Positions 24,030-34,458 of a DNA stretch of 64,000 bases are shown here, piece after piece. The stretch is taken from contig JAGPNK010000030.1 of assembly GCA_020746835.1 (NCBI GenBank), positions 124,001-188,000 on the forward strand, given 5' to 3'. This stretch comes from Stachybotrys elegans. Its lineage: Eukaryota > Ascomycota > Sordariomycetes > Hypocreales > Stachybotryaceae. Positions within the stretch are counted from its first letter, which is position 1. Each line of letters starts with the position of its first letter. The position numbers were made by a program, and so were the translations under genes. The notes beneath the pieces are model-generated. The model did not search any database. It was not told the origin of the DNA and saw only the letters and a program-made list of their open reading frames with translations.

Positions 24030-24780
24030 TTGAGAGGCGTAGCTCAGGATGTGGGATTTCCGTTCATGTGCCCCAATGGGATACAGACCAGCGCCTTCGA
24101 GGAGGCTCCGTCTGACGATAAAGACGGTACCAAATCAATAGATGACACTGGGCAACTACAAGCGAGTATATACCGACATGGTGGAAGATCCTACCATGGC
24201 GACCGTTGTGCTCCTGAACATGGCACCGGAACTCGGCAGACCCGGTCTGTGACTGGGGTGACTCGCTGCCGACCGCATGCTCATGTTCCCGCCTGTCGCC
24301 CAAGAAACTCGAGGACGGTCGCCCTGGCTGTTTTGCGTCGCCGTGGATGCCCACGTACTGGGAGGTGGGAGTAACGACATGGACAAGAAATCGATAACTG
24401 CTGAACTAGTAGCAACTCGGGCGCAAGTTTCAACAACGCGGTATTCATCTCCATGGTCCTGTGGCCCAATGGCGCCAATCCACTACCTCACCGGAGACGC
24501 CGTCTGGGAAGTGGAAGAGGAGATTTTGACTTGGCTCGGAGCTGAAAGGAAGAAGGTGTGTAAAATCCACTCACTATAGGGCTGCCAACTCTATACATCT
24601 CAGCATGATGGACAGGCTCAAGCCCAGAACTATCATCATCTGAGCAGGAAATAAACGCGCCCATCCCAGTAAGACCCTTTCTCTCCATGCAGCAACTTGC
24701 CTAGAGCACTTCTGACCGACGCCTCATGCACAGGGTTAGAGACCATCTTGTACGTGGATGCCACAAGAAGTAGCAGAGAA
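24030..24780 (+). pseudogene. Relic of unidentified coding sequence
   Basis: Reads VGFPFMCPNGIQTSAF, then (shifted) VEDPTMATVVLLNMAPELG, then MLMFPPVAQETRGRSPWLFC with VAVDAHVLGGGSNDMDKKS and TRAQVSTTRYSSPWSCGPM. The frames change between patches and stops occur. It may be the 5' end of the relic that continues to 28.2 kb. A 50 bp segment at 24049-24100 is repeated, diverged, at 44257-44312. Confidence 0.45.
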
Positions 24781-24799
24781 ACATATGCGTAACCAATTA

Positions 24800-27700
24800 T
24801 CCGAATTGGATGCTCAAGGACAGCGTAAAAAGGTAACCCCTATCAACGGACAATGCCTTGCCCTGAGAGACATTCGAAGAGTGAGTCGGGACCCCAACAA
24901 TAAAACCGGGAAAGCTGCAGCGGAAGGATGCAGTGGCGCCAAAACGAGATTAAGTACACTGGTGATTTGCAGAAAGTTTACGAGAACACCATCCCACAGA
25001 CCACGGATCGTTGGAGGGAATTTACTGGCACGTCCAATATCAAAGACTCGGAGGAAGCGGATGACAGTGGTGAGTACTGGGCCCTGATAGTGCATTATAT
25101 GAAGAGGTGCCATCCACAGTCCCCGGCGGCCGTGAGCGCTTTTTCTAAGTCGACAGCTGCGTCTGTTACGCCGCCCAAGAAGATGCAGTATTCCCTTGTA
25201 GAGTCGGTTAAATGGCTGAGCCCTTTGCAAGGAGGTGGGTATTTCCGAGCACCAACCCCTTATCCAACGGGTTGCAGTACCGGTGACGGTCAACCCGCTT
25301 GAGGAAGCCCGGCAGTGATCCGGCCCAAGTAGAAATCGGCCATGACTTCCACTCCGCTGCCAGCTAAGAAGAAGAACGATTCTGGGTTCAGGAAGCAAAC
25401 TAGCACCAATACCAATACCAATACGAATGCCAATAGAAATAAAACCACTAGCCTATCACTAACTCCATCACCAATATCACCCCTCAAGCCAGCACCATAG
25501 CTGCTAATAACACTGACACCACCAGTGGGAAAAGCACAGAGTACTGCATCATCTATACCACCGGGGTAAATATCAGCACGGCAGATGATAAGGCCACCAT
25601 CTTGTCTGCCTGCAACCCCTCAATCTGCTTGAGGCCTTGTATCGGGGCGTGCTCGTCCTGGACAAAAACCCTTCACCAATACCAAGTCCGTGGTTGTGGC
25701 CGCGGATCAATGGGCCATCTGGATGCGCGACAGCATCAACGGGACTTTGGCAGTGGTCGGCACAGCCAGCTCGGACGATCCTCTGGTCCTATCCCTCCCT
25801 TCACCCTCACCATCTCTGGCTTTCCCGCCATCACGACAACAGCACTTCTGGACCGGAACTCTTGTCTTCACCACAGCAGCAGCCACCATGGCATCGACCG
25901 TTGGCAGCAATGCCTCGCAGGTCGAGTCGCCCGGCATTCTGTCGACGACCCATCGACGCTCAAGACAACAGTGGGAAAACTAATAACCTTGGTCAAAATA
26001 CCCTTGTACCTCTGCCGTGGCCGGACAGGCGATGGAAATGAGGATTGACCCCGTATCTGAGACCAGGAACAATGCCGTCTGGTTTCTGGCTGCATTATAC
26101 GACCGAGATGCGCTCACCTTTAGCCTAGCCGACCGGACCAAGTTTATCGACCTCATCAAGAGCATGCTGACGGGCTTCTTGATTCCAGCTTGAACATAGT
26201 CGTCCGCACAAACGCAACAAAGTCGAGCAACAAGAAGCACTTGCACCATCACCCACGACACCAAGGCGCTGTCTCTTAGGGTCGTCTAGCAAATCACGCC
26301 CAGCATCTCCCTCAAGCTGCTTGTTCTTAATACGAACACCACAATGGTCCGAAACGTGACCGACTGCTCAAATCAGTGGACGGCAGCTGCAGCAGCGGCT
26401 CGAAGACCCCAGCAAGGCGTTTCACGTGCGCTCTTTGACTTTTACTCTCGCCAACAGCGGAAGCTCCCTCTTATTTCTGGGGCTCAGCATCGGCTTTGAA
26501 GTGTCGCTAAACTTGGAGCGTCAAGCACGGCTGGCAAGGACAAGAAGATTGTGGTGTTTCTCGTTACATACAGCTAGACTAAGGGGCAGAAACTCGGCTC
26601 CCTCAGCGGCAGTATCTATCAAGTGTCCCACAAACTATTTCCTCGTTTTTCATTTCCCATCTCTACTGTACACATCAGCCTTGCCAAGGTTCAACCAACT
26701 GACAGCAACAAAAGCTCCAAGCTACGCCTATCCAGACTATAAGCAGTTACTTCACGATTGGGAGAACTGGGACAATATGCACCTAAAGGGCATCCCGTCA
26801 GGCCTGAATCTGCTTGACCTCTTTCCCAGCAAGGCAGGAGCAGACATCCAGGCCTCCCGCGCCGTAATCCGACACCGGCTCAATATTGGGCGGCACGGTC
26901 GTGTCCGACATGAAAGAGCAGAGAGGTCCATATCTAGATCTCAGAAGTTTATCCTTTGATGCCTCCTACCGTAAAGTGGTTGGGAACTCAGTCCGCTTGT
27001 TAATGTTGGGCTCGGCGTCAACTCGGTCCCTTCCTCGACTCCCAAGGCCCGCTCAACTACGACAGGAACGCAAACAACTGTTGTCTCGGCTGTCCTCGAG
27101 TCGGCCAAGGGTTCGTCTCTGTGCTCACTCTTTTGCGCAGACTCGCGGAGCCACATTGGCCAACCACTTGAGCACATCGAGATTTCATTTGCCGAGCATA
27201 GTATCACTATGGCATGGGCGACGGCATTGATTCCAGCCTCGCTGGTTCTCTCTTGGGTCCCTTGGAGCTCGATCTCGCGTTTAGCTATACGTCATCCAAG
27301 CGGCCCAGCCAGTGGACATTTCACGCACAACTCGAAGTATCACGTACAGCAGCACCGAGTCCAGTGATGCCGTCACTTTGAAGAGATGGTTGCCGGCGTG
27401 TTTGGCGAAAGTGCGATGGTCGAGCTGCCCCAATTTGTCGCCAACATCAAAGCCCTAGGACAAAAGAGAGCTACTCTATCCTCGGGGCATCAGTCAAAGT
27501 CGGCAGTCTTGAGTTCACGCTCGCCCGGCTCCGAAATCAGGACTGCAAAGACAGCATTCCCTCCAAGAAGATAATCAAGGTCTCGGTCATGAGACTGCCA
27601 TCGGTCTCCTTCCCGCTGGGCGAGCTGGCTCAACCGTTTGACCAGATGTACGTTGTCTATGATAGCATCGCTCCATCGACCAGGAAATTGACAATGCCGC

Positions 27701-28170
27701 ACCGCCTGCTGGTCTCACCCGCGAGGCAACAGGCCAGATCAACCAGGTTATCAGGAGCTGCTCGCTCCTCTTCAAGGAAACCAAATCTGGGACTCTCTTG
27801 GCAGCCGACGTCATCGTCCAGCCGGCTCGCACTTTGCCCTCGTCCTCAAATCGGCCGTCGGCCAACGCCACGATATACTCGACTATATCTTTGCGCAGGA
27901 GACTAAGAGCAGCTGCAGCAGGAAAAAGAAGCAAGTCAATATGATCAGAGGAAACTCCAGCGGCGACGTATAAAGGGGGCACCGCGACGAGCGCGATGTA
28001 GCCTCAGAATCGACCGTCGCCCCCATCCTGGTATCGCGGGGCGCATTCACCATCTCCAGCATCGGGTTCGGTACGAAGGCAACGTCCTGACATGTTACTT
28101 GACGTCTCGATTGCCATCGGGCCAGCTGGTGTCGCTTAGGGGCCTCAGTATCGGCATCGACTTGAATCTA
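24800..28170 (+). pseudogene. Relic of a very large protein, possibly DUF6603-like in its 3' part
   Basis: More than 3 kb of decayed coding sequence on the plus strand. Readable patches in changing frames include SINGTLAVVGTASSDDPLVL, FPAITTTALLDR, WFLAALYDRDALTFSLADRT, MVAGVFGESAMVELPQFVAN and VRYEGNVLTCYLT followed by LSIGIDLNLYTL. The last patches, alternating short beta-type phrases with LGPLELDL-like segments, resemble the repeated beta units of DUF6603 proteins, a family known in bacteria and fungi with no defined role. That assignment is tentative. Frameshifts are spread over the whole length. Confidence 0.45.
25403..25436 (+). repeat. ACCAAT hexamer microsatellite
   Basis: Four to five imperfect AATACC/AATACG units encode an Asn-Thr run in one frame of the relic. 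A short tandem repeat. Confidence 0.7.
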
Positions 28171-28199
28171 TACACGCTGTGGAGCCTTCGTCTGTGCTC

Positions 28200-30060
28200 A
28201 CACTGTCCAGGCAATGTAATCCGTCCAGTCCATGAAGTAACCGACCAGCATGTATCATCGTAAAGGGCACTGCGGTTGTAAGTTCAAGCCCCCAGCGCTC
28301 GGCGCTGTCCTGCACATAGAATGAATTTAATCTTGAATCTTGTCGCCTGTCTGACTGTCTTTATTCTATCGTAGGGCAAGCCAACCAGCACAATTTGCTC
28401 AATTGGCCAACTCACCCTCATTGCGCCCAAGAGATGACTCACGGGCGCACAGCAACAGCCACTAACGGGCTGTACTGTAACCTCTGGCTTGTGATGCCGC
28501 TCTCTCCAAGTTTGAGGTCGATGTCTTGTCTTGCAGACCACAGCGGGGCAGAAAGATGCGCTTGACAAGGCAATGATCTCGGACTGAGCGCCCACATATG
28601 ACTGAAAGTCCCACTGCAGGTACTGTGGACTTGATACGTTACTCTCAAGCCTGCTAACACACGGCGTTGCCGCGCGGACATTAGAGTGAATGATGATAGC
28701 AGGGTCGTCAAATTAGGCCGCGGACTACAGAGCGGGGGTGGGGCGATAGGGCTGTGGAGAAGTGGATCCGGGGAAACTTAAAAGCCACTACCACTACACA
28801 GGCACCAGGCGTGCACACACAGATAAGCGTGCATGAGTCTTTGGCCGAGTAGCTCAGAGTGTCGCAGCCCGGCCTCACCCAGAGGATATTCTGAGCGGGT
28901 CTGAAGAAAATTCGGGGTTATTGCCCTTCAAGCCCCTCGTTAAAACAACCCGGCCTCTTTGTTCACCTACGCCTTGCTTCGAAATTCAACATGGATTTGA
29001 CAAAGCCGCCGTCGCACCATACAGATATGCTGAGCTCCTTACTGCCCTGGGTCATGCCATTATGGATAGCCGTTATAACAAACTTGGTCCGCGATAATGC
29101 AGTCCATGTAGACCAGCGCCCAATACTGAGTATAGCACCGTTATCCTAGAGGGCCGATTCCGCTTGCACTGTGGTTTTGCATTGGATTGACAGCCGGGAT
29201 ACGTCTCATATCTTACATGTGAGTATGGATAAGCGGCAGTGTAAGTGATGTATGCGACTGTGCAATCTCAAGACATGGATAACATGCCATTAGCAGTGGC
29301 AGAACGATGCAATTCATGGTCCTTGAGCCTCAGCTTTTGCGGTGGGAATCCAATTTCTATTCATCTTGAAGTATACCCATCTCAGCCCTTACGGTTCGAG
29401 GCTGCCAAGGTGACGTACCGAAAGAAACGCCGTGATGCCAGCGGCCCTCAGACTGCAAGGCAGAACCGACTCACTGACGAATGGTGAGGCAGTACATTCT
29501 GGAGTCCTCTTGACGGCATGGCCCTGCCATATATGCTGCGTCTCGCAAGCCACCCTTGTCGTTTCCTAGAGTGTTGAAAATACGTATTCCTAGCCAAATA
29601 TAGCCATACACCCTCACCAGCCGCTCGATATTGGCATATTCCTTTCCCCCAGTTACGCTCGTAGACAAGTCAAAAGTGAGAGCGTGATCATCGCCTGGCA
29701 CTCTGTGGGATTTGCAAGGGGTCTCGAGTGCATCGCGGAATGGTTGACGGGTCTCAGATTGCTGATCTTCGTACAGACACAGCTTGGTAGTTAGGCAGAT
29801 ATCTTAAGGACTTAACTAAGTACGTCGGATGCATTTGGGGTTTGCGACGCCGCTGTATGTTATGTTGGGTTGCTGAATCAGAGAAGCCCAGACCTTGACT
29901 CGATAAAGCTTTCATGGCCCGTGACCTAATAATGGTGACCTCCGCCCGTGAAGATACATCGAGCACACAATATCCTTGCCTATAGAGGCACCACACTTGC
30001 TCTGGTACAGCCAAGCGACGCGTCTTGATATGCATGTCTTGCTATGGAGATATCGCACTG
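28200..30060. other. Spacer without recognisable genes
   Basis: Only short frames without family features. The relic from the left ends near 28.2 kb, and the GC content falls towards 29-30 kb. No tRNA was found by eye. Confidence 0.4.
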
Positions 30061-30064
30061 AGGT

Positions 30065-30175
30065 ATGATAGAGTAGCTATATATAGTGTGGAAAAAGAAC
30101 AATAGTATATACTAACAATAGTGGCCTTGCTACCTATAGAACCAAAGAATAGGGTTGAACAATAAAGGGAATCAC
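30065..30175 (+). repeat. Dispersed repeat, copy C
   Basis: Opposite orientation to copies A and B. It reads ATAGTGTGGAAAAAGAACAA, AACAATAGTGGCCTTGCTAC and GAACAATAAAGGGAATCACC. Similarity to the copy at 33990 continues into a TTGGC..GAGCCA segment about 20-40 bp further on, so the repeat unit is longer than the shared core. Confidence 0.75.
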
Positions 30176-30500
30176 CTATTGGCTAGAGCCAGAGAACAAT
30201 AAGGGCTGCAGAAGTGGCAGTAAGTATGAGTATATGAAGTCGGGGCGGACTTGCGCTCAGCAGACTGGCCTCTTAATCTATGTACGTACCGTTCGTCGGC
30301 CGAAGGCGATGCGCTGAGGTTGCTGCACTAATGTATAGAATAATAAAGAAGGAGTACAGTGTCAGGTAGAAGCAATGGAGAGCACATGGACAGTAGGGGT
30401 AGTAGCTAGTGCCCGCGATCAATGTAATCATAAACCGTAAAGAGAAATATCAATAAGGCCATCACTAGGCGTACGGGGTAGCCAACTGCCTGAGTGGCTG

Positions 30501-30701
30501 AGCCATATGTAGCTGCAAGCATTGTCACAAGCTACACTGATATCATATGCAGGCATGTGATGGCAAGTTTGACGGCAATTCATACCGAAATAACAGCCAT
30601 AGGTGGCTGCAAGCATTGTCACAAGCGACAGTGATATTATATGCAGGCATGTGATGGCATGTGATGACAAGTTTGATGGCAATTCAGACCGAAATAACAG
30701 A
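30501..30701 (+). repeat. Tandem duplication of a 94 bp unit
   Basis: The segment beginning AGCCATATGTAGCTGCAAGC (30501-30594) is followed directly by a second copy beginning AGCCATAGGTGGCTGCAAGC (30595-about 30701). They differ by scattered substitutions and an 11 bp TGTGATGGCAT insertion in the second copy. Non-coding. Confidence 0.85.
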
Positions 30702-31077
30702 TACACATGCCAGATGGAAAGCACTGATAATCTTGGAACAGCTGTGCATACCATCTTTGAGCTTATCCTTTCAGCTCTGTACATCGGCAGGGCTAGCTGT
30801 ATTTGGAGTATGGTATCTTGTCTTGGTATTGCCATGCCCGCTAGGGATGGTTCAGCTGGGTACTTTAGCTTTCGTATCCAAAAATAGTAATAGATGGCAC
30901 GATGTATTCATCCACTACTACAACACGAAAGCTAAAGCGGCCCTAATTGTGCCGACATGTAGGCTCCCGGCATCAGGCTTGACCATAAATACCATCTGAT
31001 TTCCGTCTCGTTACTCCCCCAGTCTCATTCTCATTATCTCCCCAAACGCAACCCTACCAAGCGATCAACCTACCAAT

Positions 31078-31524
31078 ATGAAACTCTGCAATATCATCGC
31101 CGCTATGGCCTTCCTGGTCAGCCCAGCGGTAGCAGCAACGCTGCGACATGATGCCAGTTACAATTTTGCCACCAATCTCCCACTTACCTCTTTCGCCTGC
31201 TCGGACGGTGCCAATGGCCTCATCACCAAATATCGCGTACAAAACGTTGCACAGCTCAGACAAAGGCTGCGTCCCAACATATACATTGCTGCCTCGCCCT
31301 CCATCCCAGGTTGGAACAGCCCACAGTGCGGATCGTGCTTTAAGGCACGAAATCCCCAAAACAACAAGTCCATTACCTTTGTTGGTGTTGATACGTCCCG
31401 CAACACTGGGAATGTTGTTACGGGTGGAGACGCGTTCCGCAACTTATCCCCCTCTGGAAGCCTAGCGGAGGGGCATTTGACAGTATATATTACAACATTG
31501 CCTACTCGGGATTGCTTCCGATAA
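31078..31524 (+). CDS. Cerato-platanin family small secreted protein
   Basis: A 148-residue, single-exon secreted protein. Residues 1-19 form a signal peptide (MKLCNIIAAMAFLVSPAVAA). The mature part has the family pattern: an aromatic/acidic start (SYNFATNLPLTSFACSDGANG), IPGWNSPQCGSCFKA, a NNKSITFVGVDTS strand and the terminal CF. The four cysteines that form two disulfides are all present. Cerato-platanins are expansin-like proteins without catalytic activity that bind chitin oligomers and often trigger plant responses. The segment LRQRLRPNIYIAAS is slightly longer than usual. A TATA-like CATAAATA lies about 95 bp upstream and a C/T-rich run precedes the ATG. The Zn2Cys6 gene lies convergent, 200 bp downstream. 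Confidence 0.9.
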   Translation: MKLCNIIAAMAFLVSPAVAATLRHDASYNFATNLPLTSFACSDGANGLITKYRVQNVAQLRQRLRPNIYIAASPSIPGWNSPQCGSCFKARNPQNNKSITFVGVDTSRNTGNVVTGGDAFRNLSPSGSLAEGHLTVYITTLPTRDCFR

Positions 31525-31720
31525 ATGCGCTTGCCTGCCTGATATCTGCATCTCTAGGCCGCGGTAGAAAAGCATGTTTCTACACTGGACGCTTGCTGGC
31601 CCTTCTGTTATTATATCTACTCGCAGAACCCGCCAAAGACAAGAATTCTTTTGAATTCGGAGTGTGCGACTTGAAAATAATAACTACTAGATTAGCATAG
31701 CGTGTCTTTGCTAATATACT

Positions 31721-33753
31721 TTACATTGACTGGAAATAAGAATCTGCTTTTGTCGCTACTTTGTAATACAAGCAACTTAATGCTCGGGCCAACGGTGTAA
31801 ATTCCTTCTCTACTAAAGCCACACCTTCAATACAATTAGCCAAACGCTGAACCAGCACTAGATCCCGACCAACAGCATCGGCATGCGGGTTTTTCTCTAT
31901 GTTGCTTGCAAGGTGTGCACATGCGACATGCGCTCTATATGTTCCTAAAGCAACGGATAGAGATTCCGGGCCAACCATTGGGAAGTTGTCTATCATGTGA
32001 CATGTGATTTCGACCACCTTTCGAGATGCGCGTATTGAGAGGTCGCTTCTGGGTATCATATTGTCGTTGTCTGCCTGGTTGACGCTCAGGGGGGTTGCCC
32101 TGCATAGCATGAATAGGATGCAGGCGTAACACGAAAGCGCCAACTCGCCGAGGTACCACTTCTGGTACTCGTCTTGACTGTGCATATGTAGCCATTCATC
32201 CTGCAAAAGTCAGAGACAGCGCGGGTCCCAGAAGTGCCGAGGCTTACAATTTTCCACTCCACATAGACCTGTTCCACTTGTAAGCACAGGGGCCCAACAA
32301 TACCCAAGATGTCTTCGTCTTTCCCAATAGCATCGAGAGTCTGAAAATAGCTGATGAGGATGAGAGTTATGCGGCTTCTAGCCAGGAATACCACAACGGG
32401 GACTGCCTCGTCCTGAGTTGGTGGAGAGTCGAGCGATAGCCAGGGAAAATTAACCCGCCAGTTATTTAGAGCCGAGAGAAAAGCAGGTGGCTTGTTGTTG
32501 ACTAGGCGGTAAAACATATCTAGTTGGATGAGATTCCACATGTTGACACGGTCTGCGTCGTCCATCATCTTGTTGGCAGGGTTCAAGGTGTCGGTACCGT
32601 CCAGGTTATGCAGGTCAAGATTCTGGGCATACTCGCAAGCTTGCTTATGCATATGCCAGCTGAGGCCAAAATCAAGCGCCTCGGCAGCTGTCTGCGTCTA
32701 GGTCATGCATGCCTGGTAAGTGGGTTGCGCTCAGAGGTGGAATGCTGCACTTACCATGAGGATGGCGGCAATCAGGTCCGTCATGGAGCCGTTGGCCTCG
32801 TTCTGCCATGCAGGTATCGTGCGAAGGCACGATAGGTAGATGTGTCTATGGATTTGAGGATCGGGCCTTTCGTTGCTTGCGTCGAGGAAACATCCTTGCA
32901 GGATGATGCAATAATAAATGAGCAGCATGCAGGCGTCGACCTGTACATGATCGAGTTCGAGGAGATCGGGCAGCAAGTTGATGAGCCGGCGGTCCTTGAG
33001 AGGAGGGTTGATCTTTGGGCTCAGATGCGTAAAGTAATCTGCCAAGTATGAGCTTCCGATCCAGCAATGGAATCCACATACTTTCAATCCACATCCTGGC
33101 CTTTTCCGGAGCAATCTCGACATCATTGGCAGGGCCTTTCATACGACGTTTTTTCAACTGTTGCACATGACTGACGGCAGATGTGAGAAGGGAGGTGATG
33201 TCAGGAGGGACCTCGCGTGGGTCATGGAGCTCATATGATGTAGACTCAGATTGACTTGGGCACGAACTTGGGCATGACGGATACGGAGCAGCGATTACGG
33301 CGAGGGGAGAGGTTGCGAGCGAGTTGCTGTTGGACCCATCAACGACTGCAGCAGCACCCGCAGAGGCCTGGTCCTCGAGCCGTTGGAGTCGTTGGAGAAG
33401 GATGTCGAGGGTAGTCTGATCATGAGCTCTGTGTGGATTGTTAACAGCATGGAGGAGAGACACGGAAGAGCGGCCTTGCATGCTTAGGGGCTTCTTGGTC
33501 GTTGTATTCCTCGCTCGTCGCGCCGGGTAGACACACTCTAGATCAAGAGCCGAACATCTATGGCATGCCGGCAACACGCGGTCACACTTGCACTACGGCG
33601 ACGGCCGGTATAAGTATGTGTATCAAGTCGTAATGGTTCGCCACTTACCTTGCGATTGCGGCAATTCCGACACTAAAGGCCGTGTCAGCTGTTTGGAAAA
33701 TAAGAGACGGACTTGAACCACAAGCGTACCGAAATCCCGGCCACGGAACCCAT
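31721..33753 (-). CDS. Zn2Cys6 fungal transcription factor with fungal-specific TF domain
   Basis: Nuclear DNA-binding regulator. The ATG at 33753 gives MGSVAGIS, then a 57 bp intron, then CRNCRNRK, a second intron, then CKCDRVLPACHRC with SALDLECVYP. Together these form a complete six-cysteine binuclear zinc cluster. A short linker and a region with a coiled-coil-like segment (LLQRLQRLEDQA) follow. The middle-homology region carries IHRHIYLSCLRTIPAWQNEA, LDMFYRLVNNKPPAFL and WLSLDSPPTQDE. Further introns near 33090-33040, 32750-32700 and 32245-32205 keep the frame. The C-terminus ends ATKADSYFQSM. The gene is divergent from the ABC transporter at 34459, with about 700 bp between the two starts, which suggests that it regulates the transporter (inference). 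No interruption is seen. Confidence 0.87.
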
Positions 33754-33989
33754 GGCGGATTTTATTGAGCGTGTGCAGCCAGACTGAAGATGAAGGAGGT
33801 AAACTACTTTGCAACGGGGCGGACATTTGAATATTCTGATAATTTCGGGCCCCGCGGGCGGCGATTTTGTTCTCGCTAGTGGACTTGGCAAGCCGAGCCA
33901 GGCACTGAACTAGCGGATACGGATCCAGTTCGTTAACTGATGATGCACTATCCATTTAATAGTTGTCTAAGGGGCAGATACTGGATATC

Positions 33990-34085
33990 TTATGTGCAGT
34001 GCAGAAAAAGGAACAATGGTGTATGCGAACATTAGTGGCCTACCCGCAGGACCAAATAACAGAGTCAAACAATAAAGGGATCGTT
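33990..34085 (+). repeat. Dispersed repeat, copy D, in the regulator/transporter promoter
   Basis: Reads GTGCAGTGCAGAAAAAGGAA, CAATGGTGTATGCGAACATT, AGTGGCCTACCCGCAGGACC and AGAGTCAAACAATAAAGGGA. Same orientation as copy C. It lies in the shared upstream region of two divergent genes and could alter their regulation (inference). Confidence 0.78.
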
Positions 34086-34211
34086 AGACTGCTGACATGA
34101 CCAGTTGGCCGGAGCCACTTGATGTAGCCTAGTCGTGCAGTTAACCATTTGCTTCCAAGACAGAATAATCCACTGAATGAGTGGGGGCCTCCCTAGGCAG
34201 TTTCGCACTTT

Positions 34212-34229
34212 CGGACTTTCGCCAGTCCG
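34212..34229. promoter_or_regulatory. CGG-N12-CCG palindrome, candidate Zn2Cys6 binding site
   Basis: CGGACTTTCGCCAGTCCG has perfect 5 bp inverted arms (CGGAC/GTCCG). Zn2Cys6 dimers commonly bind inverted CGG triplets with fixed spacing. Its place between a Zn2Cys6 gene and a divergent transporter makes it a good operator candidate, though binding is inferred. Confidence 0.45.
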
Positions 34230-34289
34230 CATCACAAGTGTAGGACTCTTGTGCATAGAGTGAGTGCGCGCAACTTCGGACCTCAACGG

Positions 34290-34301
34290 CCGGCGCGCCG
34301 G
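34290..34301. promoter_or_regulatory. Perfect 12 bp palindrome CCGGCGCGCCGG
   Basis: A self-complementary site that also contains CGG triplets, about 160 bp upstream of the transporter ATG. It could be a second regulator site; no further evidence. Confidence 0.3.
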
Positions 34302-34458
34302 GGCTCGTCTGCAGCTGCCGGGTCCGGCCTTGCCAGATGGAACACACAACCCCATCTGTAGATAAATAGTCGACACCCATCTGCTACGTGGAGGCCTCGG
34401 TTCAGCATCTTCTCTTCGACCCGGCATCCCGTCATTGCAGCCAAAGTCTCACTTCAAC

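Noticed and set aside
28840..28915. tRNA-like GAGTAGCTCAGAGTG phrase
   Set aside because: It resembles a D-arm, but no matching anticodon arm, T-arm or acceptor stem can be folded around it.
30501..30701. CRISPR-like direct repeats
   Set aside because: Only two adjacent copies of 94 bp with no spacers; a simple tandem duplication in a eukaryotic genome.
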